Of a stretch of 30,876 bases of DNA, positions 1-11,094 are shown in pieces. Source of the DNA: Botryllus schlosseri (lineage: Eukaryota; Chordata; Ascidiacea; Stolidobranchia; Styelidae). The DNA is taken from NCBI GenBank assembly GCA_000444245.1, contig ATSW01006928.1, positions 1 through 30,876 of the forward strand, given 5' to 3'. A program made the translations under genes and the position numbers. The notes beneath the pieces were generated by a model. It had not been told where the DNA came from, did no database searches, and worked only from the letters and a program-made list of their open reading frames with translations. Within the stretch, counting starts at the first letter, position 1; every line of letters starts with the position of its first letter.

Positions 1-280
1 TCGGCTGACACTCGTCAGGGGTAATCGTCAGCAACTAGTAAAGAATATGATTGTTGTTGAAATACAATGTTCTTTCCAATTCTCTACTAGTTGTTCACGA
101 TTACCGCTGACAAGTGTGAGCCAAAAATATTTGGGTTAATTTCAATATCGATACATCATTCAATTGTATAATGAAGTTATGTTACTCCAAGAGTCTGTTG
201 AAATTCTCTAGTAGTTGCTTACGGTTACCCCTGACGAGTGTCAGCCAAATATATTGGGTCTATTTCAATATGAATGTATT
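1..280. repeat. Palindromic repeat arms (MITE-like), three arms
   Basis: Positions 1-46 and about 77-125 are diverged inverted copies of one arm, so this stretch can fold into a long hairpin. A third arm at about 198-245 has the same orientation as the second and lies about 124 bp after it. The arm contains CTGACACTCGTCAGGGGTAA and ends in an ACTAGTAGAGAATT-like segment. Related sequence, including part of the loop, recurs at 25690-25790. No coding content is seen. It is probably a non-autonomous DNA element, but I could not define a target-site duplication here because the window starts inside it. Confidence 0.7.
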
Positions 281-282
281 AG

Positions 283-850
283 GCGCAGCGTGGCGTTTAA
301 ACAGATATGACCAAAGTAGTCACCTTTGGTACTGTAGTAAACATAGAAGTAACGCAACAAATTTTGACTTTGTTGCAAGTAGAAGTAGTGATTTCAATGA
401 TACGGCAAAAGTAACTACTTTTGGGATCTCAGTATGCGTCTTTGCGGCTGACGTAAAATGACTAAGGACTCTACAAATGCCTGCAATTTTCTAAATCATA
501 TTCAGGCACCGTGAAACTTCACCCAATTATGACAATTTCATTCATAACATAGATGCAAATATGTCCCTAAGTCACTTTTTACTTTACATACGGTAATCGA
601 TTTTATTAGGTACTATTCAGTAAGTAGTTTTGCTTGAAAAAACTGTTCACTTGAAGTTCCAAGTCGTTCCGACACATTCCTATCCTTTCATTGTATCTCA
701 GTCTTGTGGTTTATTGAAACGATGAAATTGTTGGTAACAAATTGAATTGAATTAGTCTGAAAGCATAACCACTTCAGTAAAAAGTGAAAGTGGGCAAAAA
801 CTATTTGACAGCTCCAAAATGTGTATGGACCTTATTACTGGTCACCTCTG
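283..850. mobile_element. AAGTAGAAGTAG repeat, probable hAT-like non-autonomous copy
   Basis: This segment carries AAGTAGAAGTAG-type motifs near 340-390 and ends at 850 in GGTCACCTCTG. That end is the reverse complement of the CAGAGGTG terminus which opens a related copy at 23186. Homology to the copy at 12355-12730 extends through a shared ATTCAGGCAC stretch. The left boundary is uncertain. It lies in the intron before the penultimate GALC exon and has no open reading frame of note. Confidence 0.45.
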
Positions 851-1000
851 CATGTAACATAGGCTTGACTTTCTTCATATCAATCCGTTACTTACTTCAG
901 TAAGTACAAAACTGGAAATCAAATCCCTCGTGTACGCAATTCTACTCGCTTGATGCATAACACCATTTTGTGAACAAAACTGTCATATCATATTCTGCAG

Positions 1001-1243
1001 GTTGTAACATCACGACCGATAACGTGGTGTGATGATTCAGATTCACCCATAACTCTGATCGGAGATTATTCGTGGGCCGACGTGAATGTGACGGCGGATG
1101 TTTTACTGGAGCAATCTCAAGGCGTTTTCNTAGCGATGAGGGTGGACAGTGGTGGGTGCGATGTTCGAAACGCAAAAGGATTGTTTCTGTGGCTACACTC
1201 CGATGAAGAATGGACGTTGACAACAACATTAGAAAGAAATAAG
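1001..1243 (+). CDS. GALC: Galactocerebrosidase (GALC), penultimate coding exon
   Basis: GALC is the lysosomal enzyme that removes galactose from galactosylceramide and psychosine. This exon of 81 codons encodes part of the C-terminal lectin-like domain, not the catalytic TIM barrel. It begins after a clear acceptor (ATTCTGCAG, 992-1000) in phase 0. It reads VVTSRPITWC, then IGDYSWADVNVTADV, then GVFXAMRVDSGG, matching the animal GALC pattern RPITW...IGDYNW...GVFIAGRV. The X is the N at 1130; Leu, Ile or Val is possible from codon NTA. The exon ends at AAG before GCAAGT, a consensus GC donor of the minor GC-AG class, and this donor keeps the frame into the next exon. Earlier exons with the catalytic Glu residues must lie before the window. 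Confidence 0.9.
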
Positions 1244-1432
1244 GCAAGTTTTGCTAACTCTGTGTGGCGGAGACTTGTTGAGATGCAGACGATACTACAT
1301 TAGTGCCTTGCCAAGGCTCAAAGTAATGACTTTACGATGGACTTGCATTGCATTGATAGATTACGCATAGTCATACCAACCCATTTGTTGAATCCATCAA
1401 AGCCCACTCGTGCTGTATTAGCTTTATGGTAA

Positions 1433-1502
1433 TCAGGACCGTAACAGCGGCGCACCAAACCCCCCAATTGGAGAAGACCCAAAAATATTTCACAAATAAA
1501 CA
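1433..1502 (+). repeat. Fragment of the GC-palindrome dispersed repeat in the last GALC intron
   Basis: The segment starts TCAGGACCGTAAC and continues through CACCAAACCCCCCAATTGGAG and an A-rich end. It matches the beginning of the longer copies at 4691, 14493 (reverse strand) and 22509. It covers only the first 70 bp of the family. Confidence 0.6.
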
Positions 1503-1826
1503 AAGTCGAATATGTTTGTGTGTGTATATGTCACGGATATTGGTGAAATGTTACGTAGAAGGCAGAGTGGTATAGGACTGCAAAACCCATAAAAATTTGG
1601 TTGAATACCCCCAGGACCAGTGTGTAATAACAGTTAAAAACACAAGTAGGTTTATAAACTGCTGGAAAATTAGACGCAATTGGAATGCTTTAGTTTTGCA
1701 TTTCTGGTGCAAGTGCCGTGGCTTGTTAGAATTTAATAAATAGACATACATCCATTTTGTGAGCAGGTCATGGCTGTTTTTTACATTACTTCAAATTTAT
1801 AACAATATTCCATATTTTATTTCCAG

Positions 1827-2069
1827 TATTCAGTACAGTGCAAGAAGGATTGGGCGTGTTGGAATGCGTTAACGTACAATGCAGGAGGGTGGAACAGGCT
1901 TTCTCTTGCGGTGAACAATTCTACCCTGTATGGATACCTGAATTCTGCTTTACTTTTTAAAAGATCTTTATCAAGTCTTCCAGACGTTCCGAAGAATGGT
2001 TGGGCTGCTCTCGGCGTTAAAACGTTCGACTACGCGCAGTTTGATAATTTTGCAGTGACAAAAGCCTAA
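1827..2069 (+). CDS. GALC: Galactocerebrosidase (GALC), last coding exon
   Basis: This terminal exon has 80 codons plus a TAA stop at 2067-2069. It starts after the acceptor ATTTCCAG (1819-1826) in phase 0, consistent with the preceding exon. It encodes the last strands of the GALC lectin-like domain, including GGWNRLSLAVNNS and PKNGWAALGVKTFDYAQFD. The latter closely matches the vertebrate ending PKNGWAAIG...FAQFDNF. An in-frame alternative acceptor exists 12 bases further on (GTACAG, 1833-1838). No AATAAA is evident shortly after the stop. Confidence 0.93.
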   Translation, partial: YSVQCKKDWACWNALTYNAGGWNRLSLAVNNSTLYGYLNSALLFKRSLSSLPDVPKNGWAALGVKTFDYAQFDNFAVTKA

Positions 2070-2352
2070 TTTTAATATGCTGCTTGGTTGAACATTCAAT
2101 TCATTATATATTATGAACTCCCTATGCAGAAATTTAAATCATTTCAGAAAATTAATTTTTAATTCCACTGACACTGTAAACATGCAAATTTTTGATGTAA
2201 AAGTCTGTCATTTGGGTGTCGGCATCCTTCGATTACCGTGCCAAATCAGCATGGTTGTCCGTATCAGGCACATTTTTATCAGGTTGTATGCGACTGAATA
2301 ATATCAATTACTTATGGTGTGATTAAGACAGCTATGGTAGACGTATACGGAC

Positions 2353-2660
2353 GGGCTAGATAGCGTAGTGGTGACGATAAGCACCTACCGCCCAGGCGGC
2401 CTGGGTTCGATTCCGTGTCTGAAGTTATTCTGTGCTCCTCTTACCCCGCGGAATAGAGACTTACATCGAAAAAGGAACTGTGACATCAGGCACTAGGCCA
2501 AGGTGGATGCCAGTTAAAGAGATTGCAACCTCAACTGGTTGTTTGGCATCCTCGTATCCGTTCATTACATCGCATTGAGTCTTATCACATGGTACATTGT
2601 GTGTGTCTTGTTCAGATGAAAATATAATTCGACAATTATTATTGATTATATCTTGGCGAC
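2353..2660 (+). mobile_element. tRNA-derived SINE, family 1
   Basis: The 5' part is tRNA-like, with an RNA polymerase III A box TAGCGTAGTGG at 2361-2371 and a B box GGTTCGATTCC at 2404-2414. The body (GACATCAGGCACTAGGCC, GGTGGATGCCAGTT, TTCATTACATCGCATTG, GTGTGTGTCTTG) is shared with copies at 16604-17012 and 19844-20213. This copy lacks an A-rich stretch seen in the others and ends in a diverged TTATTGATTA tail. The following 2661-4021 is intergenic, and I see no gene in it. Confidence 0.85.
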
Positions 2661-3832
2661 CACTTGTGTGCATCAATTCATAACCTGTCAAGCCCTTCGA
2701 CGAACCCCAAATTTTTCACTCAGTCAAAAAAAAAAAAACTACCACGTTACACAATACACATTACACATCCACTGACTGCCCAAATTGGTTTTCATTTCAA
2801 TCTGTATTTATATACTTATGGTGCTGATAACTCTTGATAAAGTGCACATGAATAGTTACTGTAATAAATACTGCAATGAATGTAGTCCTGAAAGCAATAT
2901 TACACATATAATAATACAATCTAATTACTGTAGCATACTGGTTCACAAAATGAACTGTGTCAACAACATTGTTGGAAGAACAAAACCATTGAAACATGAT
3001 AACAAAACAAAAACATTCAACAAAATTATTATCATATTTAAAGGCAAATCGCTGATTGCTGCTGTTCAATTTCAGAGACCAGTTCGTAAACACTAGATTT
3101 CGTTTTGGAAACTACCTTGCAACAGTGTAATACGAATTGCTAAATTGTAACTGAGAATCTTCATTTCCAAACTACACGGTTTCGATAACGAACTCCAACC
3201 TTTGCCACTGAACATGATATAGCACCATAACAATCGCAATTTGACTACTGATCGGGCCAAATTCTCTGCATCAAAAGATAGCCAAGACAGGTATGTATTC
3301 AGATGGCAAATCGTACGAGTTGGCTGTGTGTCTTGTCCTCCGCCGAACCCTGAAGACTGACTTAGCGAACTATAAATCCTGGTTAAGAACCACTGATATA
3401 GCTGTTGAAATACAACTATCGAGTAAGAAGAATCTGCGGCTCCAAATACAGTCAGTCACACAAGCAGATTGTCAGTACCCAATATTTTTTGATTCCGAGA
3501 AATGACAAGGTGTGAAAAGAAGACGTAGGAATTTGTTCAGTACCGATGCATCGCCACTCATGTAGGCAATGTTAGAGACAGTAAACGAAATGATCTAATA
3601 AGCTAAAATTGAATAATTTAATATTACTAATTAGAGATATATTTGTCCACAGTATTGCACAGTGAGATAAACAATTTAGGAAGCTTTCAAATACAAAATG
3701 CTAGAAATATAAATTTGAACTGAGTGTTACTTGGCACCTATGTAAAAATATTAATATAAATGCATAAATATTGATACAAATGCATGACTAAAAATGTTGA
3801 TACTAAATCACATCAAAACCCGTTGCAAGCAG

Positions 3833-3985
3833 TCACAGGAAAGTGCATTCGAGAGTTTTCACACTTGAAATTAGCAACAAAACTTGATCATTCCGCGTTA
3901 CAGGCAGGTCAGCGATACTGTGTGCATCCGAATGTAAAATGCTGACCATTACACCAGCTTCCCAATATTTGGGATCAATAGATTT
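3833..3985 (-). repeat. Possible degenerate tRNA-like SINE relic
   Basis: On the minus strand a reading frame contains WEAGVMVSILHSDAHS, and the DNA has an A-box-like TGGTGTAATGG. This resembles the spurious peptides that tRNA-derived SINEs often give in reverse orientation. No good B box remains. It adjoins the outer hAT insertion at 4030. It could instead be an exon of the minus-strand gene upstream, but the reading frame does not join cleanly to that gene across the insertion site. Confidence 0.3.
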
Positions 3986-4506
3986 TGTAAGTGGAAAACA
4001 AAAAAAGCTGCCAGTGGTCTCGTCCACAGCAGTGTTGGGATCAAGTCACTACCTTCGAGTCACGAGTCATCTCGAGTCATTGCACATTTTGACTCGAGTC
4101 AAGTCAAGTCAATCGATTTTCAAAGGTGACTCGAGTCAAGTCAAGTCAAGTCACGAGTCAAGTCACGATTCGAGTCAAATTAAATTTTCGAAGTATATGT
4201 GATGACCCAACTGTGTGATTGTGTGCTAACTGTGAGAAGGATAGATTAATTGGCCATTTATCTTGAATCAAATGACGATTATAAAGTTAAATATTCATTC
4301 AAAAAGGTGTTTTATCGCTCACGCACACGTAGAACTGATAATAAAATACGTGAGTAACGTGAGCTACATGCTACAGTCTGATTTTATCAGCCAATATAAA
4401 GGATCGAATACGAAGCCTCGAGAAGTTGAACAAATTAGTATGGTACAATAGGCACTACCGACCTACACCTCTGTGAGAATATAAAGGCATAAACTATATT
4501 CGTTCG

Positions 4507-5586
4507 ATTTAAATCAGTGGTTCCCAACGTGGGCGATATCGCCCCCCAGGGGGCGATTTGGCGGTCTAGGGGGGCGAAAATGACGAAGGGGGCGATAGGG
4601 GGCGAAAATGGACGAAGGGGGCGATAGGGGGCGAAAACAATGAAGGGGGCGATAGGGGGGCGATGGCGCGTTAAAACGACTTTATTTGAGTCGGGACCGT
4701 AACTACCGCACCACAAACCCCCGGTGGGGGGCCCGAAACCGTAGGAAGCCCAAAATTATTTCGTGAATTAACATGAATGATAGAGTAATTTTTTAAAAAT
4801 TCATGCGAGTTTTTCAAAAATTTTTCGCGCTGCGCGCAATTTCAGCTTTTCATGCATCTTCATGTTGAGGTCCCCGTCACCCAACAAAAATACGCATGAT
4901 TTATGGAAATTGGAGACTTCGGCGTCGGCAATTACGGCGCCACGACGCACCAAGACATATGTAGTTAGAGGGCATGTAACATGCGACTCCGAGGTGCCGG
5001 AACGATCAGCAGCGAGAATACCTTGGCCGAAAAGGAATGCCCTTGTGCTGACCGAAAACGTCGATATATATAAAAATATGTTTAAGTTTCCATAGGCGCC
5101 TCAATGGCTGGCGTCGAATGTTCCTGTCCTGGCGATTTTTTGACGATTTCCATATCTTCTGACATCACGAAATAGGTCACGAAATAGCATCATGTAAAGG
5201 AGTCAATATAACAACGATTCCGCCCGAAGATGTTTAATTATTATTTAGGGGTCATGCCTTTTCCAACATACCAGATCGGCCATATTGACCGATTCAAACA
5301 TGAGTTATATAAATTTGTCGCGCTTCGCGCGTTTAGGCGAAATATGGTGACTCACCAAACAGTACGTCAAATAGGGTATAGCTGATATGTAGCGACAAAA
5401 AGCCCACTGACTGAGGGGGGTCTTGGGTTCGGTTTATCACCCTATATGGCCAAAGACCAACATTTTTCGGGGGGGGGGCTGGCGAAGTGCTGTTTTTCGG
5501 TTCCCAATACTTGGGGGGCGATGATCGGTGTGGAGCTTCAAAAGGGGGCGATGAGCCGAAAAAGGTTGGGAACCACTGATTTAAAT
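4507..5586. mobile_element. hAT-type element, CAGTGGTTCCCAAC family, nested, with 8-bp TSD
   Basis: The element is 4515-5578 (1064 bp). It starts CAGTGGTTCCCAAC and ends GTTGGGAACCACTG, the classic terminal inverted repeat of many animal hAT elements. Perfect 8-bp duplications ATTTAAAT flank it at 4507-4514 and 5579-5586. The left arm has a short tandem array of GGGGGCGATAGGGGGCGAAAA-like units at about 4545-4665. The middle (4691-5450) is a copy of the GC-palindrome dispersed repeat. No transposase is encoded. It inserted after the outer CAGTGTTGGGA element was already in place. Confidence 0.95.
4691..5450 (+). repeat. GC-palindrome dispersed repeat, copy A
   Basis: This core begins TCGGGACCGTAACTACCGCA and contains two GC-rich palindromes, TCGCGCTGCGCGC near 4826 and TCGCGCTTCGCGCG at 5318-5331. 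It is homologous along most of its length, in reverse orientation, to 13583-14493, and in parts to 20421-20775 and 22509-22915. Shared blocks include GCATGATTTAT, CAAGACATATG, GAACGATCA and CACGAAATAGCATCATGTAA. It encodes no recognisable protein. Confidence 0.8.
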
Positions 5587-6092
5587 CATACAAGAGTGTT
5601 GGTAAAGGTGAGCACTGCGCAATGTAAGCACTAAGCTGCCTAAGAAACAGAGATACGACGCGATTAGATAAATCTACTGCTACTACGACAATGTAGGTGT
5701 AATGGTTTCGTAAGCGAGCAATTTATTTGTGATGTAACAATGGATGATCAGTGAAACTTATAATGATTGAAGACTGGTTGCTCTCGCAAGTGACACCGGC
5801 GTATCGCTGACAACCAAAACATACATAATATAGGGTGATTTAATCGACACCGTTTACTTAATGACTTGAAATTGACTCATGGATTTTGCTCCGAGTCACG
5901 AGTCAATCCGGATTTCTGAGGCGTCGAGTCAAGTCAAGTCAAGTCATTTTTGCAAAGTGACTCGAGTCAAGTCAAGTCATACGAAAAANGTGACTCGAGT
6001 CTGACTCGAGTCAAGTCATGACTCGAGTCATCCCAACACTGGTCCACAGTCAATGCGGGACTTTACGACACCATGAGTCACACCAGATACAT

Positions 6093-9000
6093 CTACATCT
6101 GATATCGCCCTCCAACAAATGTTTTGCAGTTCTCGTTGTCTTGGTAAACAGTGGCTTTGTCGGTGGCCTGTATTCCAATCGTAGTCTCTGATTGATTGTT
6201 GCAGTCTGAAAGTACAACAAATTTGTAAATAAATCAAGTCCTACAATTTGTGTGTAACACATTCTCATACATATATTACCACCGACTGTGCATTAGATAA
6301 TGAAATTCCCACACATCTATCANTCTCATCATATTGGTGTCAAATTTTCACTCGGATTACATAAAACACTACAAGAACGAATTTAGCATCAGCATTTGGG
6401 AAGAAATTACTGTATATGTCCGGCACTCTGAACTGAATAATAATAATATTATTACTATTACTTTAAAAATAAGTTATGACATAAAACCATAATATAGCCA
6501 GGCACGTCGATCATGAAGCATGTGTTGCTTCATCATCAAGGTCAATCGATGACAAATTGAATTTATCAAGAAACTAAAGTTCTTTGCATGTCATTACTGA
6601 ATAGGGGGATACAGGCCACTAAATTTGCTGAAAGTAGATACATTTGAAAATGGGTACAACAGCTTGTAAAAATCGGGCTAGAGATGCTGAACTGAGCATA
6701 GAAGTAATGTGATTTTCAAGTCACGGGGCACAAGTGAAGACCTCTAATGATTTAGACCACTGAGCTAGATAGAGTACACTCTGAGCAAAAGAGAGTTCCA
6801 CGTCTATACATGCATATTGAATGAAAAAGAGTGGTAACACCACCGTCCTGAATTTGTTGAGAGATGTTTGAAATCAGTTCAAGTTTAAATGTAATAGAAG
6901 AATGGTTAGAACTCACCCGAATTGATGTAAATGTGATTTGAGGCAGTTGGGTGGTGTAGTGCCTCTAGCTTTTCCAATGGGCGTATGCGATGATCTGTTA
7001 CATCAACCAACATATGCTTAGTAAGTATTAGAATATAATATCGATAGTTCAAACCTACCATCGTGCCTTTCCAAATTCCTGAACCGAATTTCATTCGCCC
7101 AATCTAACTCTTCACTGTTTATTGAAAGCCCACACTGGATCACGATATAACTTTCTTCGATTTCATTGGGATCAAGGTCAATAACAAGCCCATATATTGA
7201 ATGACCTTGATTACAAATTTCATGGAGATCCACTTCCCTGGATTTGTTGTTGTCGTTGAATCGATAACATTTTTTATCGGGAGTCGTGAAATGGAACTGT
7301 AACCTGTCTCGAAAATCAACGTTTACCGATTTCGGAAGGGGGTTAGACTTAATAAAGCCTTCAGAGCGAAACAGAGCGTCATGTTCATTGACATCGCCAA
7401 TCCAAAAAAGAGCTTTCACAGCAAGTCTCCTTTCATCATAGAATATCTGCAACTTTATCCACAGTTCTTTTGTTATGTTGCCTGTAATGAGATTGGTTTA
7501 CTTGAGTTAATTATCAAGAGCTTTTTTATATTTCATCTGCCCAAGACATTTAATGTACAACACGATACTGTACACAAGACACAATGCAATAGAATAAACA
7601 GATAGAGTGATGTCCAAACGATCAATCCCTAAATTATGTTTGTGCGCTGTGCGGTATGTCGATGGTGCAGGAATTGAATACAATATAGATCTTGCAATTG
7701 GTTAGACATTTTGCAAATTTAAATCACTACCTGTGTCACTTTATCAGATGCAATTTTTTTTTAAATGCATACCAGTATAAACTGCTGAAGAATTGCAGCA
7801 AATGGACTAGGCCACAACAAAAAAGGTGAAGACTACTCCACTGCTCAAACAGAACAGAGTGTCACGAATTGTAAACTTTCTAGTGAATGATTAGAAAATA
7901 GCAGAGAGCAGAAGGCATATTGTCATTATTGTGTGACCAGTAACTTTATTAGAGGCGTTTAGCAGAGTGGACATTACAATTTACACAAAAATCATGCAGA
8001 TTGTGGGTTTGATCAGACCTGTTATAGAATCATGGCTATCTTGTGATTTTAACAATTCTGCGATTATGTGAAGTGTAGACTTAAACACCTCCAAAGTCTC
8101 ATCATCGCAAAAGTACACAACGAAGCTGCACACTTTACTTTCAGGCTTGCTAAATGATTTCAACTCACCAAAGTGCCAGTTTCTTGGCAACGAAGCACCC
8201 TCCTGCTTCGGGTTATAGTTTGGCTGATCGCTAACAGGATATCTCATGATCAACCCTGAACCAGAATTCCTGCCTATAAATGAAAGTGTGGCAATGTAAA
8301 AATGTAAAGTGAGTACTGCTTGATAGTAATGAATGCGATTTCGATTTTAAATGTCATAATTGCGTCGTACTATCCACACTCCACACACTTATGCTACATT
8401 TTGACTGATACCGAACCACTAATTAGATGATCCTGAATGAAGTGTAACTGGTGAATGCGTGTAGTATCAGTTTAATAATATTTTCATCATTTCAAACATC
8501 ACAAAACTGAAATAAAATGAAAAGATTGTACGGTGTTGAAACGACTTGGTGTAGTCTTTGAAATCAGACATGCACTTGGGCCTAGGCGATGTAAAAAAGA
8601 GGCATGCAGACTGAATGAAAAGTAAAGCAGAGAACATAAAACGCATGCGACAAAATGAGGTGGCATGTGGCGGAAGGTGAAATCGATATGCTAGGTTGTG
8701 GTCCGGTATTCTTGAGGGCTGACTTGAATTCATTGAGAAAAAATTGCTTACATTTCGTGAATGTGACTGTGGTTTTTGATTTAGCTTATGATCAGGTTGG
8801 GTTGAGCTAAGCTCAAGTAGATTAGCCTAATATCTATGTGCTAAGTGTCACCATTGTACATGATTCTGTTTTACGAAATATTCCACTGTTCTGTGTATAG
8901 TCCGAATTCCATATTGGATAAGTCAAAGCACCACCCATGCCACCAAACAATGCATTGAGATTGCAAACATTGTTTGCTCTTTTCAATATTTTTTGTTATG

Positions 9001-10347
9001 ACGATAAGGGCGGCTCGGAATTTTTCACTAACATCACGAGGGAAATGTATAAAAAAGCTTTGAGAACCACTGATTTAGATTCACAACTCACTTGATTGTA
9101 GATCCAGTTGTGACGTAAAGTTAGGGAAAACATTGACCTGAGAGCATTTTTCAGTTGATTCCAGGCATTGCTCAAAAGTTCTAGCATTATTCTGATGATT
9201 TTCTCCTGAAAAAAGTTTGCAAGTAACTAAAATTGGACGCGAATAGCAACACTAAGAAACGGGTATGGTAAGGAAATTCGACATCATGGAATTCACAGCA
9301 ATTGCAAAAGCTGTGAGGTAAACAGTAACTGGTTAGTTAATGATGTACTGTGGCTCTATTTCATTCTTATCAGTGCATGTGCATTTGTACACTCAATAAT
9401 ACGTAGATGCAATAACATGTATTCATTCCTTTACCATTGAATTATTATACTACGGTGTTGCCTGAGTACAAACCTGATTCTGAAGCTCTTTGTTCTTTGC
9501 CGTCTATTCTACTTTTACAGCCACGAGTTGCGTCGCTTTTACCGGAAAGATCTAAAATAAACGATTGTAATTTCAGTTAAATGTTTACACTACTGTCAGT
9601 AGCCTACTTTACAATTTCTTCAATAACAAGCGGACATAGCACATAACAACCGATATTCAACTGCATGTGTAGTCTAGTCAATATTTCAATAAATAATATG
9701 AATTATAAATCGATTGGATTTTAAAGCACTCATCCCATTCAATGAATTCAGAACTAGAATTAACCAGAAATGAGAATCAGACAAACAAACCCAATAACGT
9801 TGACCAAGATTTCAGCGGTACTCTAGATTCGGGCGGAGCATCGTTAAACTGGTACTGCTCAGTCGATTCTTGGCGTTGCCATCTCTTAGCAGAATACAGT
9901 TGAGCTGTACCTGAAAACAAATATTACTTGATACAAATTGTGTCAACATAATGCATGGAATAAAGCAAGTAGCCCATCGAAATTCGTCACTCTGAGATTG
10001 ATGATATTTCAAAATGAATACGCACAATTACTGTTACTGGACAGTATATATACATGAGCAGTGACCTACATTCTCATGTATAGAAGCATATACTCTAATG
10101 AAATTTGATTGATGTTTTGTTATAATGCAAGAATTGTAACCTGATTCAAAGATTTCTTCTGATGCGCAGTTAATGTTGGCTTCGCTCCTCGGAGTCATAA
10201 TGTCTTCATCTGAATGATCTTGAAAAGTTAAATTGTTAATCAATGGTATAATCATAGAATGTGTATGACAACACAGCAATGGGTGAAATCTGAGAGGATC
10301 CCTGCCTCGGGGTTTATGTCCAACCGGACGTCCCATTTTTGGTTGAT
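6093..10347 (-). CDS. Multi-exon gene with UPA-like region, unknown function
   Basis: I assembled this gene by hand. Exons from 5' to 3' are 10347-10141, 9910-9791, 9551-9474, 9205-9092, 8273-8019, 7481-7059, 6994-6917 and 6205-6093. All seven introns have GT-AG ends and all are phase 1, so the frame stays open throughout. The first exon could instead start at ATG 10336, or upstream exons may exist, since an acceptor (TTTTTTAG) precedes 10347. The N-terminal 165 or so residues are polar and look disordered (MGRPVGHKPRGRDPL, SAKRWQRQESTEQYQF). The folded part lies in exons 5 and 6. The stop used here is TAG at 6093-6095, after FVGGRYQM. An alternative donor just before it could lead on to more exons. 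The function is unknown; no death domain or CARD is visible. Splicing is unconfirmed. Confidence 0.65.
7059..7481 (-). CDS. Exon 6 of the minus-strand gene: UPA-like domain
   Basis: This exon of 141 codons lies between a good acceptor (ATTACAG) and donor (GTAGGT). It starts GNITKELWIKLQIFYDERR and contains KSNPLPKSVNVDFRDRLQF, REVDLHEICNQGHSIYGLV and ESYIVIQCGLSI. The order matches what I recall of UPA domains in UNC5, PIDD and NLRP1-type proteins: a strand with a charged turn, a short helix, a proline-led loop, then 'x-I-x-F-x-x-I-W-N...F-x-L'. This is inference from pattern only. Exon 5 (8019-8273) carries a similar opening, VCSFVVYFCDDETLEVFKST, and may be a partial second unit or a ZU5-like partner. 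Confidence 0.4.
8570..8755. repeat. Dispersed repeat of unknown class, copy 1
   Basis: This stretch in an intron of the minus-strand gene is similar to 16015-16215. Both share GGCATGCA, GAATGAAAAGTAA, AACATAAAACG, TCGATATGC and a final AAA(C/T)TGCTT in the same order. The boundaries are approximate, and no termini or duplications were identified. Confidence 0.5.
9003..9072. mobile_element. hAT terminal fragment
   Basis: The segment ends AAAAGCTTTGAGAACCACTG, which is the reverse complement of a CAGTGGTTCTCAAAGC hAT terminus. No matching left end was found. It lies 20 bp from the donor of exon 4 (9092-9205) of the minus-strand gene. Confidence 0.5.
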
Positions 10348-11094
10348 CTAAAAAACTCTAGCTTGCACAAGTGATAGGCAGGCGGTGGAGAGGAATGGAG
10401 ATAGAGCTGGTGTCCAACTTGCTGAGGTTAATCCACCGACATTACAGTTACATTTACCAACCAGATTGCCATCGTTTACTTCAGTAACACGTAAAATAGT
10501 TCTCAGAACAAAACATAGCAAATTTCAGATCAAACACATAGCAACCTTTTGCATGCTAAGGGTGCACAATGCACATTGATTTTAATGTGTGGTTTGTAAA
10601 TTCTTTTTTAGCACACCATTTTAATGATTCAGGAGTCTGCGAGGTTGAAAATTTCATTCAATGAGTTGGTGATTAGGAAAATGGAAAAAGGTTAGTGTCG
10701 TAGTTTACATATAGGCATATAAATGTTACATATGCAAATAAATGTTGCATATATAGGCAAGATTTAGTGTTTCAAATATATAGACCATGTTACAAGAAGC
10801 ATGTTGCATAGACGAGGCTTTGGGTCACTATTGACAAAAACCTATCGTGCATGTTGCATATGAAGTCGAGACATTCCAGATAGGTAGTAGCGTTGGTGCA
10901 CTTTGCAACTTACTGGGTTCTTGATTATATGGAATGCGGTTTTTTGCTTACAACGTGTACTAAACTGCAAATAGCCAAGAGAATAGTATACCGCAACAAC
11001 ACCACAGGCCCAAGTCTCCGCTTCGCTCTGCCCCCTTACCCTTCACTTTACCATTATACTCTGGATGGACGTATCTATTTGAAAATGTCGTCAT

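Larger units (their letters stand above)
4022..6049 (-). mobile_element. hAT-type non-autonomous element, CAGTGTTGGGA family, copy 1, with 8-bp TSD
   Basis: The element spans 4030-6041 and begins CAGTGTTGGGATCA, ending in the inverted form TGATCCCAACACTG-like (TCATCCCAACACTG). It is flanked by the perfect 8-bp duplication GTCCACAG at 4022-4029 and 6042-6049. Both subterminal regions are packed with GAGTCAAGTCA and TGACTCGAGTCA motifs. It is oriented opposite to the copy at 29162-30011. A second hAT element (4515-5578) is inserted inside it. No transposase frame is present. It lies about 50 bp beyond the stop codon of the minus-strand gene at 6093-10347. Confidence 0.93.

Noticed and set aside
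2785-3096. Overlapping open frames of about 100 codons on both strands
   Set aside because: Low-complexity AT-rich sequence with no recognisable protein pattern or splice context; open frames of this size are expected by chance.
3833-4027. Minus-strand frame as a further exon of the UPA-like gene, split by the hAT insertion
   Set aside because: Removing the insertion puts the frame out of register with the exon at 6093-6205, and the peptide resembles an antisense SINE translation.
4435-4716. Pro-rich frame on the minus strand
   Set aside because: It is a translation of the GGGGGCGATA tandem units in the left arm of the nested hAT element.
8467-8733. Minus-strand frame within an intron of the UPA-like gene
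   Set aside because: It overlaps a dispersed repeat also found at 16015-16215 and would break the phase-1 exon chain.
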